DNA of 64,000 nt, taken from positions 124,001-188,000 of the forward strand of contig CAVTWS010000011.1 of NCBI GenBank assembly GCA_963738445.1, written 5' to 3'. The translations under genes were made by a program, and so were the position numbers. Position 1 is the first letter of the stretch. Each line of letters begins with the position of its first letter. This document shows positions 54,731 to 63,164 of the stretch, in pieces. The DNA is from CAVTWS01 sp963738445 (lineage in GTDB: Bacteria; Actinomycetota; Acidimicrobiia; Acidimicrobiales; SHLQ01). The notes under the pieces were generated by a model. The model did not search any database and had not been told where the DNA came from. It worked only from the letters and a program-made list of their open reading frames with translations.

Positions 54731-57414
54731 GTGACCGCGCCCTCGTCGACACCACTCACCAACGGTGTCGACGAGGGTGTCGTCGCGTCCGGTGAGGATG
54801 GAGGCGCGGTCGCCATGGTGGCCCGGTCGATGGTGGATTCGGGGCGCGTGGTGCCCGGATTGACGATCGAGCCCGGCGGTCGAGCCCGATCGTGGTGGTG
54901 GCCACTGCCGGCCGCCGACGACCTCTCGGCGTTGAGCGCCCTCGTCGACGGCGACACGATCGACGCCCACCGCGTCGTCGCTGAGTCGATGGCCGCGTAC
55001 GTCGACGCTGAGGTTCGCCGCCGACTCGGCGAGCACCGGATCGGCGGACCGCGGCGCTCCGGTCGTCGGACCGTGCCCGAGGCCTGGCTGCATGCCCTGT
55101 TCACCGCCGATCCGTGGCTGCCCGCGGCCACCGACGCCGCCAAGGCCACCGCGCTGGCGACGACCATCGCCGAGTGGGTTCGCGGTGGCGCGGTCCGGGC
55201 GGTCACGGCGCGGCTGTGTCTCCGCATCGACGAGCCAGCATCGGACGACGGTCCCTGGACCGTGGTCGCGCTCGCCCAGTCGATCGACGAGCCCAGCCTG
55301 GTGCGCCCCGTCGGGGAGGTACTCGACGGACCCTCGCTGTTCGCCGACGGGTCAGCGATCGAGGTCCTCGCCGGCCTCGGGCGGGCCGTGCGCGTGGCGC
55401 CCGAGCTGCGACCCCTGATCGAGGCCGCCGTGCCCGACGCCATGGAGCTCGACGGCGCATCCGCTTGGGCGCTCGTTGTCGAGCACGCCGAGCTCTTGCA
55501 GGAGGCCGGGGTCGCCGTGCTCCTACCGGCGTGGTGGACCCGGCGAGGTCGGGTTCGGCTGCGAGCCAAGGTCAAGTCGACGCGGTCCACGCCGACCGAC
55601 GCCACGGTCGGGGGTGGCCTGGGCATGGACGCCGTCCTGGCCTTCTCGTGGGAGGCCGTGCTCGGCGAGCAGGCGCTGACCAAAGCGGAGGTGGCCGCGC
55701 TGACCCGCGCCGCCTCGGCGCGCTCGTCCGTGGTGAGGATGCGCGGTGAGTGGGTCGAGGTCGACCCGGCGGAGCTGGCGGCCATCGCCAAGGCGATGGG
55801 AGTCAAGGGGACCGCAACGGCTCGTGAACTCGTGCGGGCCGGTCTCGGTCTCGAGCACCTCGGTGCTCCGGCGGGGGTGGCGCTCGGCGGCGTGACCGCC
55901 ACCGGTTGGCTCGGTGACCTGCTCGACGACGCCCTCCATGCCACCGTCGAGGCCATCGAGGCACCCGACGGGTTCTCCGGTCAGCTGCGGCCCTACCAGC
56001 AGCGCGGCGTGGGTTGGCTGTCGTTCCTCGGACGGTTGGGCCTGGGTGCGTGTCTCGCTGACGACATGGGCCTCGGCAAGACCGCACAGCTCATCGCCAG
56101 CCTCCTGGCCGACCCGGCGCCCGGCCCGGCGTTGGTGGTGTGCCCGGTATCGGTGCTGGGCAACTGGCAGCGCGAGATCGAGCGATTCGCGCCGGCCTTG
56201 CGGATACTCGTGCACCACGGACCCGACCGGTTCGAGGACGACGACCGACCGTTCGCCGACCGGTGCGCCGAGGCCGACGTCGTGCTCACGACCTACTCGC
56301 TCGTCGCCCGCGACGTCGCGACACCTCGCCGTCGTCCCCTGGGCCCGGCTGGTGCTCGACGAGGCCCAGCAGATCAAGAACCCGGGCACGGCCCAGGCCC
56401 GGGCGGTGCGGCAGATCCCGGCCGGCCGGCGGGTCGCGCTCACCGGCACGCCCGTCGAGAACCGCCTCGCCGAGCTGTGGTCGATCATGCACGTGCTCAA
56501 CCCGGGGCTGCTCGGCTCGCCGCAAGGAGTTCCGGCGAGCGCTTCGCCATCCCGGTGGAGCGCGACGGCGACGTCGAGGCCACCGAACGGCTACGCCGCG
56601 ATCGACCGGCCCGTTCCTGCTCCGGCGACTGAAGACCGACCGCACGATCATCGACGACCTGCCGGACAAGATCGAGCAGGTCGAGCGGTGCCCGCTGACG
56701 CGGGAGCAGGCATCGCTGTACCGGGCCATCGTCGACGACATCGTCGAGAGGTCGAGAGTCGAGCGAGGGGATCGAACGGCGTGGGCTCGTCCTGGCCGGC
56801 ATCACCCGCCTCAAGCAGGTGTGCAATCACCCGGCCCAGTTCCTCCATGACGGCTCGGTGCTCGCTCGTCGATCCGGCAAACTCAACCGCGCCGAGGAGT
56901 TGCTCGACGAGATCGTGGCCGCCGGCGACAAGGTGCTGTGCTTCACGCAGTTCTCCGAGTGGGGCGACCGTCTGGTGCCCCACTTCGCCGCCCGTTACGG
57001 GGTGGAGCCGCTGTGGCTGCACGGCGGGGTCCGCCGGAACGCGGCGTGACGAGATGGTCGAGCGGTTCGCCGACCCGGCGGGTCCGCCGATCTTCCTGCT
57101 GTCGGTCAAGGCCGGTGGCACCGGCCTGAACCTCACCGCGGCCTCTCACGTGATCCACCTCGACCGGTGGTGGAACCCGGCGGTGGAGGACCAGGCGACG
57201 GACCGGGCCTTCCGCATCGGACAGACCCGGACCGTGCTGGTGCACAAGCTGGTGTCGGCCGGGCACGATCGAGGAGAGGATCGACGAGATGATCAACTCC
57301 AAGAAGGCGCTGGCCGAGCGCGTGGTCGGCACCGGCGAGGCGTGGTTGACCGAGCTGTCCACCGATGAGCTTCGAGACGTGCTGGCGTTGCGCGGCGACG
57401 GGGACGACGACTGA
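54731..57414 (+). pseudogene. SNF2-type helicase (RapA-like), multiply frameshifted
   Basis: SWI2/SNF2 helicase with an N-terminal SNF2_N-assoc domain (WWWPLPAADDL; AWLHALFTADPWLPAA). Motor: LRPYQQRGVGWLSFLGRLGLGACLADDMGLGKTAQLIASLL (Walker A), VLDEAQQIKNPGT (DEAQ), LTGTPVENRLAELWSIMHVLNPGLLG, KAGGTGLNLTAASHVIHLDRWWNPAVEDQATDRAFRIGQTR. The first 1.6 kb is intact, but about seven frame changes lie between 56318 and 57270 (near 56320, 56520, 56537, 56605, 56760, 57045, 57260). All motifs remain recognisable across the shifts. The stop overlaps the next start by 1 bp. Start GTG 54731 is uncertain because of the hairpin next to it. Confidence 0.75.
54740..54777 (+). promoter_or_regulatory. Perfect 14-bp inverted repeat just inside the SNF2 start
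   Basis: CCCTCGTCGACACC (54740-54753), a 10-nt loop, GGTGTCGACGAGGG (54764-54777). It falls over codons 4-16 of the annotated start. It may be an operator, an mRNA hairpin that limits translation, or a sign that the true start is downstream. Confidence 0.6.
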
Positions 57415-58277
57415 TGCCGCGCTCGTGGGACGATCCCTGGCGCTCCTACCCGGCCTCCAAACCGATCAAGGTCGATCACGGCATCGCCTCCCGCAAGCAA
57501 CGGGGCGACATGGCGGCGACGTGGTGGTCGAAGCGGTTCGTGACGGTCCTCGAGGGCTTCGGGCTCGGGGCGCGCATGCAACGTGGCCGCCGGTATGCCC
57601 GCGCCGGCCAGGTGGTGTCGGTCGAGGTCAGCGCCGGCCTGATCGCCGCCCAGGTCCAGGGATCGCGCCCCACGCCCTACCTGGTGTTGATCCGCTCGGC
57701 GCCCCCGACGCCGATGCAGTGGCGCAAGGTCGACGATGCCTTCCGTTCCCGGGTCGGCCTGGTGGCTCAGCTCCTCGCCGGCGAGGTGCCACCAGAGCTC
57801 GAGGAGGTCTTCGGCGCGGCCCGCGTCGACCTGTTCCCCAGTCGGTGGGGAGATGTCGACGCCCGATGCAACTGTCCGGACTGGGAGAACCCGTGCAAGC
57901 ACCTTGCTGCCGCGCTCTACGTGTTCGCCGACCAGCTCGACGACGACCCGTGGCTCCTCCTCGCCTGGCGCGGGCGGTCGCGTGACGACCTGCTGGACAC
58001 CCTTCGACTCACGTCGTCGACAGCTGGTGAACCCGACGACGACGTCGCCCCGTGGTGGCCGCTTCGTCCTGGTGCCGGTGTCGACCTCGGACGCCCGGCC
58101 GGAGCGTCGTCGGGCGTCGCGCCCGATCCGCCCGATCGAGTGCTGCTGCGGCTCGGTCCGCTCGACGTGACTGCGTTCAGTGGCTCGGCCGTCGAGGCCC
58201 TCGGTCCTGCCTACACCGCGATGGTGCTCGGCGGCGATGATGACCCGGGCGTGCACGGCGACGCCGTGTCGTCGTAG
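57414..58277 (+). CDS. SWIM zinc-finger protein, SNF2 partner
   Basis: 287 residues, ATG 57414 overlapping the helicase stop. SWIM motif CNCPDWENPCKHLAAALYVFAD (CxC...CxH). N-terminal WWSKRFVTVLEGFGLGARMQRGRRYARAGQV is the usual opening of these proteins, which always accompany the bacterial SNF2 gene. Role in nucleic acid binding is assumed. The sequence is intact and confirms that the preceding gene is genuinely an SNF2 helicase. Confidence 0.85.
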   Translation: MPRSWDDPWRSYPASKPIKVDHGIASRKQRGDMAATWWSKRFVTVLEGFGLGARMQRGRRYARAGQVVSVEVSAGLIAAQVQGSRPTPYLVLIRSAPPTPMQWRKVDDAFRSRVGLVAQLLAGEVPPELEEVFGAARVDLFPSRWGDVDARCNCPDWENPCKHLAAALYVFADQLDDDPWLLLAWRGRSRDDLLDTLRLTSSTAGEPDDDVAPWWPLRPGAGVDLGRPAGASSGVAPDPPDRVLLRLGPLDVTAFSGSAVEALGPAYTAMVLGGDDDPGVHGDAVSS

Positions 58278-58810
58278 TGTTCCCGGCCGTGAGCTCCGAC
58301 ATCGATGCGATCAACCTGGCCCTGCTGGGCCTCCGGCTCATCCTGGCTGCCGTCATGCTGGCCCATGGGATCCGCCACATCTTCGGCGGCGGCAAGATCG
58401 CCGGCACCGGGCGCTGGTTCGAGTCGCTCGGGATGAAGCCCGGCGCGTTCCACGCCTGGACCGCGTCTGTCACCGAGGTCGGAGCTGGCGCGTGCCTGGC
58501 GCTCGGGTTCCTCACCCCGTTCGGGTGCGCCGGCGTCGTCGGCACCATGACCGTCGCCTTGATCACCAACCACCTGAAGAACGGCTTCTTCATCTTCAAC
58601 AAGGGCGAGGGCTACGAGTACGTCCTGACCCTCATCGTGGTGGCGGTGTGCCTCGGCGCTCTCGGCCCCGGTGAGTGGTCGGTCGACAACGGGCTCGACC
58701 TCACGTGGGTCGCCGGAAACTCCGGGCTGGCGTGGGCCGCTGGTGCCGGGTTCGGTGGGGCCGCGGCGCTGCTCGCTGCGTTCTGGCGACCGGCCAAGAC
58801 CGCGGCCTGA
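58277..58810 (+). CDS. DoxX-family membrane protein
   Basis: 177 residues with four TM helices: LALLGLRLILAAVMLAHGIRHIFGGGKIAGTGRWFESLG, EVGAGACLALGFLTPFGCAGVV and YVLTLIVVAVCLGAL. The HGIRHIFGGG segment and the R..W....G opening are DoxX-like (terminal quinol oxidase/redox-stress family); the exact role is unknown. Its GTG starts at the SWIM stop. Confidence 0.8.
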   Translation: MFPAVSSDIDAINLALLGLRLILAAVMLAHGIRHIFGGGKIAGTGRWFESLGMKPGAFHAWTASVTEVGAGACLALGFLTPFGCAGVVGTMTVALITNHLKNGFFIFNKGEGYEYVLTLIVVAVCLGALGPGEWSVDNGLDLTWVAGNSGLAWAAGAGFGGAAALLAAFWRPAKTAA

Positions 58811-58824
58811 GCCGCGGGCCCGAG

Positions 58825-59640
58825 GTGTCGGCAACCGGACGTCGCCGCATCTTCTGGTCGGCCACCCTGGGCCTTCGGGGTGAGCTCGAGACGCTGCTCA
58901 CCGCGGCGTCGGGGGCCGGCGCCGACGAGGTCTCGGTGTACGCCGACGCCATGACGGCGATGAGCTCGCCGGAGCGAGCCGCGGTGGTGCGTCGGGCCGC
59001 CGACCTCGGCCTGACGATCGGCGTGGTCGACGGGCTGTACACCTGGATGCCGGTGAGCGGGAGGCTGGCCGACCGGGCGAGTCCCCTCGATGCCGTGATG
59101 GCGGCGGCCGCCGAGCTCGGTGCCTCCGGAGTCAACGCGCTGGCCGTCGACGACGGTTCCTCGATCGCCGAGCGGGCTGACCGGTTCGCGGCCGCCGCCG
59201 ACCGGGCCGCGGCCCACGGCGTGTCGCTGATGCTGGAGTTCGCTCCACTCGGCGGGGTCCCCGACCTCGCCACCGCGTGGGCGGTCGTAGGGGGCGCGGA
59301 TCCCGGCTCCACGGGGGTCCTGTTCGACACCTGGCACTTCTTCCGCAGCGACCCGGACCTCGACCTGCTGGCCTCGCTCCCCGGTGAGCGCATCCTCGCG
59401 GTGCAGATCAGCGACGCCGCCACCGACGTGCAGGGCACGTTGTGGGAAGACACGATCAAGCATCGCCGCCTCCCCGGCGACGGCGACATCGACCTGCCCG
59501 CCATCATCGCCGTCCTCGACCGCATCGGCGGTCTCAGCCGTTACGGCCCCGAGGTGATCTCCGAGGCGATGCAGGCGTTGCCGCCCCACGTCGCGGCCCG
59601 CCTGGCCATGGACCGGGTCGACTTGCTCGTCGGCCGGTGA
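58825..59640 (+). CDS. Sugar phosphate isomerase/epimerase-like TIM barrel (AP endonuclease 2 family)
   Basis: 271 residues from GTG 58825. Xylose isomerase-like barrel: VDGLYTWMPVSG, MLEFAPLGGVPDLATAW, GVLFDTWHFFRSDPDLDLL, RILAVQISDA, RLPGDGDIDLPAIIAVL and YGPEVISEAMQALPP with the acidic metal ligands. Such enzymes handle keto-sugars or inositols. No partner gene fixes the substrate. Confidence 0.78.
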   Translation: MSATGRRRIFWSATLGLRGELETLLTAASGAGADEVSVYADAMTAMSSPERAAVVRRAADLGLTIGVVDGLYTWMPVSGRLADRASPLDAVMAAAAELGASGVNALAVDDGSSIAERADRFAAAADRAAAHGVSLMLEFAPLGGVPDLATAWAVVGGADPGSTGVLFDTWHFFRSDPDLDLLASLPGERILAVQISDAATDVQGTLWEDTIKHRRLPGDGDIDLPAIIAVLDRIGGLSRYGPEVISEAMQALPPHVAARLAMDRVDLLVGR

Positions 59641-59645
59641 CGGCT

Positions 59646-60296
59646 CTACGCGCTGGCGATGAAGATGCCCTCGGCCTCGGCCAGGAGCACGTCGCCGAGG
59701 TGGGCGGTGCCGACGAGGAAGGCCTTTCGGCCCTCGGTGCGGTCGATCCGGGCCTCGAAGTCGATCCGTTGGCCGACAGGCGACGGGTTGCGGTAGCGGA
59801 TCGTCAACGTTCCGGTCGCGCCCATGACGGTGCCCATCATCTGGGCGCAGCCCAGCAGTTCGTCGAACGCGGCGGCGAGCACGCCCCCGTGCAGTCGGTC
59901 CGGGGCGCCCTCGTACAGATCGCTGAAGATCGCCCAGCCCCGGGTCACACCGTCGTGGTGCTCCAGTTGCAGGGGCGGGGCGGCGGCATTGGCCCGGCCC
60001 ACCAACGGTCCCCGTTCGGCCATGCCCTGCTCGTGGTGGGGCCACTCCTCCAGGGGCTTGTCCCGCAGCGACGGCAATGATGTCAGCGCCTGCCGGGCGA
60101 TGGCGATCGCTTCGGAGGCGAGGGCGAGCCGTTCGGGACCGGCCGCATCGGTGTCGAGCGAGCTGACCGCTTCGACGACGACCCGGAGGTCGTCGGCCAT
60201 CGCCCGTTTCGTGGCGTGCGCCTCGGGGTCGGTCGGTGGGGGCGGGAAGTAGATCACGTCGGCCCGGCGCATCAGCTGCTGGATCTCGTCGTCCAT
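59646..60296 (-). CDS. Hotdog-fold thioesterase
   Basis: 216 residues. C-terminal PaaI/4HBT-like hotdog domain: RGWAIFSDLYEGAPDRLHGGVLAAAFDELLGCA (HGG motif and catalytic acid), GTLTIRYRNPSPVGQ and FEARIDRTEGRKAFLVGTAHLGDVLLAEAEGIFI. Long N-terminal helical part. Hydrolyses an acyl-CoA, possibly an aromatic one. Divergent from the SDR gene across about 110 bp. Confidence 0.85.
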   Translation of the reverse strand: MDDEIQQLMRRADVIYFPPPPTDPEAHATKRAMADDLRVVVEAVSSLDTDAAGPERLALASEAIAIARQALTSLPSLRDKPLEEWPHHEQGMAERGPLVGRANAAAPPLQLEHHDGVTRGWAIFSDLYEGAPDRLHGGVLAAAFDELLGCAQMMGTVMGATGTLTIRYRNPSPVGQRIDFEARIDRTEGRKAFLVGTAHLGDVLLAEAEGIFIASA

Positions 60297-60323
60297 GAGT
60301 GCGCAAGCTAACCATTCCGCATC

Positions 60324-60385
60324 GCCGGGCCAGACTCCGGCCGGCCAGACTCAGACGGGCCGGACTCCGGCCCGGCCAGACTCAG
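60324..60385. repeat. 31-bp imperfect tandem repeat upstream of the SDR gene
   Basis: Two copies of a unit built from CCAGACTCCGG and CCGGCCAGACTCAG, in a divergent promoter region. It has many GGCC dyads and could form hairpins. Confidence 0.55.
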
Positions 60386-60406
60386 GAACCACACGAGGAG
60401 CTCGAC

Positions 60407-61126
60407 ATGGGACAACTGGACGGGAAGACCGCCATCGTGACGGGATGTGGTCGGGGCCAGGGCGAGGCCACCGTCCGGCTGTTCGTGGAGAACGGGGCCA
60501 CCGTCATCGCCACCGACATCGACGCCGACACGGGTGCCCGATCGGCCGCCGCCGCCGGGGCCACGTTCGTGGGGCATGACGTCTCCGACCCGGGGGCGTG
60601 GGACGACGTGGTCCGCGCCGCCATGGAGGCCACCGGGCGCATCGACGTGCTCGTCAACAACGCCGGCATCATCGAATGGCGGACGATGACCGAGACGCCG
60701 CTCGCCGTGTGGGAGCGCGTCATCGCCGTCAACCAGACCGGTCCCTTCCTCGGCATGCAGGCCGTCGCCCCGATCATGAAGGAGCAGGGGAGCGGCTCGA
60801 TCATCAACATCTCCTCGGTGGGCGGCCTGGGCGGATCGAGCCCCTGCTACGCGTACGGGGCCACCAAGTGGGCGCTGCGGGGCATGACGAGGGGCGCGGC
60901 GCAGGAGCTCGGCCCGTTCGGCGTCCGGGCCAACGCCATCCTCCCGGGCTTCGTCGAAGGTCAGATGATCGCCAACATGGACAAGGAACGTGGTGCGCAG
61001 TCGGTGCCCCTTCGGCGCATCGCCCAGCCGCTCGACGTCGCCAAACTGTCGTTGTGGCTGGCGTCCGACGAGAGCTCGTACGTGTCCGGCGCCGACCATC
61101 TGATCGACGGTGGCATGCGGGCGTAG
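60407..61126 (+). CDS. Short-chain dehydrogenase/reductase
   Basis: 239 residues; GAGGAG before ATG 60407. AIVTGCGRGQGEATVRLFVENGATV, ATDIDADTG, LVNNAGIIEWRTM, INISSVGGLGG, catalytic AYGATKWALRGM, LPGFVEGQM and the SDR end SSYVSGADHLIDGGM. The GCGRGQGEA variant of the glycine motif is that of 3-alpha/20-beta-hydroxysteroid dehydrogenase-like SDRs (inference). It precedes the P450 gene by 57 bp. Confidence 0.88.
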   Translation: MGQLDGKTAIVTGCGRGQGEATVRLFVENGATVIATDIDADTGARSAAAAGATFVGHDVSDPGAWDDVVRAAMEATGRIDVLVNNAGIIEWRTMTETPLAVWERVIAVNQTGPFLGMQAVAPIMKEQGSGSIINISSVGGLGGSSPCYAYGATKWALRGMTRGAAQELGPFGVRANAILPGFVEGQMIANMDKERGAQSVPLRRIAQPLDVAKLSLWLASDESSYVSGADHLIDGGMRA

Positions 61127-61183
61127 TAGACACCAACGTCAGAAACGGCGCATCGAGCGCAGTCCGAGCCGGGGGAAATCGCC

Positions 61184-62380
61184 ATGACGGTCACCGAGCC
61201 CGAGATCAACTACGACCCCTACGACTACGGGATCGATGCCAACCCGTACCCGACCTGGCAACGTCTTCGCGACGAGGCGCCCGTCTACTACAACGAGCAG
61301 TACGACTTCTACGCCCTGAGCCGCTTTGCCGACGTTCGTTCGGCGTCACTCGACGTGGCCAACCTCCGCAACGGCCGCGGCTCGGTGCTCGAGATGATCC
61401 GCCATCCGGAGATGCTGGAGAACGCCCGGGCCCTGTTGTTCATGGACCCGCCCGAACACACCCACCATCGCGAGCTGGTGGGTCGGGTCTTCACCCCCAA
61501 ACGGGTCGCCGAGATGGAGCCCCGAATCCGGGATCTGTGCGTCGGCTACCTCGACCGCTTCGTCGGGTCCGGCGGGTTCGACTTCGTCCAGGACTTCGGG
61601 GCCCTGCTACCGATGATGGTCATCGGATCCTTCCTCGGCATTCCCGCCGAGGATCAGGACACGATCCGCCTCCTCACCGACGCTCAACTCCATCGTGAGG
61701 AGGGTGACACGATCGGTGACCAATCGGTGTTCGCCATCTTGTACCAGTACCTCGACGCCCAGGTGGCGCTCCGCAGGTACCACCCCCGCGACGACTTCAT
61801 CACCGCGCTCGTGAACGCCGAGTTGACCGAGGACGATGGGACGAAACGGCCCCTCGACCCGGGCGAGCTCCAGCGCTTCATCGGCATCCTCGCCGCAGCC
61901 GGCAACGAGACCGTGGCCCGTCTGCTCGGTTGGGCGGCCACCACGCTGGCTCGTCATCCGGACCAACGGAGCCGACTGGTGGCAGAACCGGGGCTGATTC
62001 CCAACGCCGTCGAGGAGCTGCTCCGCTACGAGGCGCCCTCACCGGTGCAGGCCCGCTGGGTGGAGAACGACGTCACCTACCACGACACCGTGATCCCCGC
62101 CGGATCCGTGGCCCTCCTCCTGACCGGTTCCGCGGGCCGTGACGAGCGCGAGTACGCCGACGCCGAACGCTTCGACGCGGGCCGGAAGTTCGCCCACCAC
62201 ATGTCGTTCGGCTACGGCATCCACTATTGCCTGGGGGCCAACCTGGCCCGCATGGAGGCGGTCATCGCCCTGGAGGAGACCTTCAAACGGTTCCCCGAGT
62301 GGCAGGTCGACTGGGATCACGCCGAGATGGTCCACACCAGCACCGTCCGAGGCTGGCATCAGGTCCCGATCACGTTCTGA
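61184..62380 (+). CDS. Cytochrome P450
   Basis: 398 residues, soluble bacterial P450. Oxygen-binding I-helix AAGNETVARLLG, K-helix ExxR in EELLRYEAP, heme-binding FGYGIHYCLGANLARME with ligand Cys near residue 349. Acts with a ferredoxin not encoded nearby. The position after an SDR suggests a shared oxidation pathway, possibly for a steroid or terpene; the sequence alone does not tell. Confidence 0.92.
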   Translation: MTVTEPEINYDPYDYGIDANPYPTWQRLRDEAPVYYNEQYDFYALSRFADVRSASLDVANLRNGRGSVLEMIRHPEMLENARALLFMDPPEHTHHRELVGRVFTPKRVAEMEPRIRDLCVGYLDRFVGSGGFDFVQDFGALLPMMVIGSFLGIPAEDQDTIRLLTDAQLHREEGDTIGDQSVFAILYQYLDAQVALRRYHPRDDFITALVNAELTEDDGTKRPLDPGELQRFIGILAAAGNETVARLLGWAATTLARHPDQRSRLVAEPGLIPNAVEELLRYEAPSPVQARWVENDVTYHDTVIPAGSVALLLTGSAGRDEREYADAERFDAGRKFAHHMSFGYGIHYCLGANLARMEAVIALEETFKRFPEWQVDWDHAEMVHTSTVRGWHQVPITF

Positions 62381-62426
62381 GCGGTCGGCTGCGGGTCAGC
62401 CCATCGCCCAGGTCCCGTCGCTGCGG

Positions 62427-63134
62427 TCAGTGGAGGGACGGGCGCCAATTGACGCGGTCGCCCCAGCCGACGAGCGTGGGTGCTCCGGGGAGCTCAGCAC
62501 GGTCGAGCAACCAGGCCAGCAGGGCGCGGCGGTCGGCGCTGAGCCACCGGTCGGGCTCGCCGGTCGACCAGCGGTGACCGGTCTCGTCGGCCACACCGAC
62601 CGGGTCGGTAGTGCGGTACTGGACGGTGTCCCACTGGCCGGCGAGGTCGGCGGCGACGTAGGTGGCGGTCCACTCGGTCGGCGCGATGCCGCAAGCGCCG
62701 AGGTCGACCCCGTGCACCGACACCTCGCGGAGGCGCATGAAGGGCGCGTTCACCGACGGGAACTCCTCGTCGCCCGGGACCCGGGCGATGCCTCCGGCGG
62801 GCGGGGCGAGGCGCCACTCCTCCTCGAAGGCCGTGGCCGATCGATCGAGGTGATCCCGGATCTCGGCTGCCGATCGGCGTGCTCCCCGTTCGATGTCGTC
62901 GGATCGCTGGTCGACGCCACCGGGGTACATGTACGCGGGCTCGCCGGCGCGGAGGGCCGATCCGGCCTGCGCCACGGCGTCGGCGTTGAAGGCGATGTGC
63001 GAGAGCAGGTGGCCGATCGACCAGTCGGGGAGGCGGCTCGGACCTTCGATCTCACGATCGGACAACGTGGTGATGCGGGACCGCACGAGCTCGGTCGTGG
63101 AACCGATGGCATCGAGCAGTTGATCGTTCGTCAC
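62427..63134 (-). CDS. Mycothiol-dependent maleylpyruvate isomerase-like protein (DinB fold)
   Basis: 235 residues. N-terminal MDMPI domain: LVRSRITTLSDREIEGPSRLPDWSIGHLLSHIAFNADAVAQ (metal-binding His in GHLLSH), then LREVSVHGVDLGAC (second His). The family isomerises maleylpyruvate or does other mycothiol-dependent chemistry, and mycothiol is an actinobacterial thiol. Start at 63134. Confidence 0.88.
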   Translation of the reverse strand: MTNDQLLDAIGSTTELVRSRITTLSDREIEGPSRLPDWSIGHLLSHIAFNADAVAQAGSALRAGEPAYMYPGGVDQRSDDIERGARRSAAEIRDHLDRSATAFEEEWRLAPPAGGIARVPGDEEFPSVNAPFMRLREVSVHGVDLGACGIAPTEWTATYVAADLAGQWDTVQYRTTDPVGVADETGHRWSTGEPDRWLSADRRALLAWLLDRAELPGAPTLVGWGDRVNWRPSLH

Positions 63135-63164
63135 CTCGCTGACGGTAGTTCAGCCACGACGGGC

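Noticed and set aside
52161..54734. 857-residue plus-strand frame opposite the acyl-CoA dehydrogenase
   Set aside because: Gly/Asp/Val-rich shadow of a strongly conserved gene.
56318..57270. Programmed frameshifting in the SNF2 gene
   Set aside because: About seven shifts of differing direction with no slippery sequences; error or decay is simpler.
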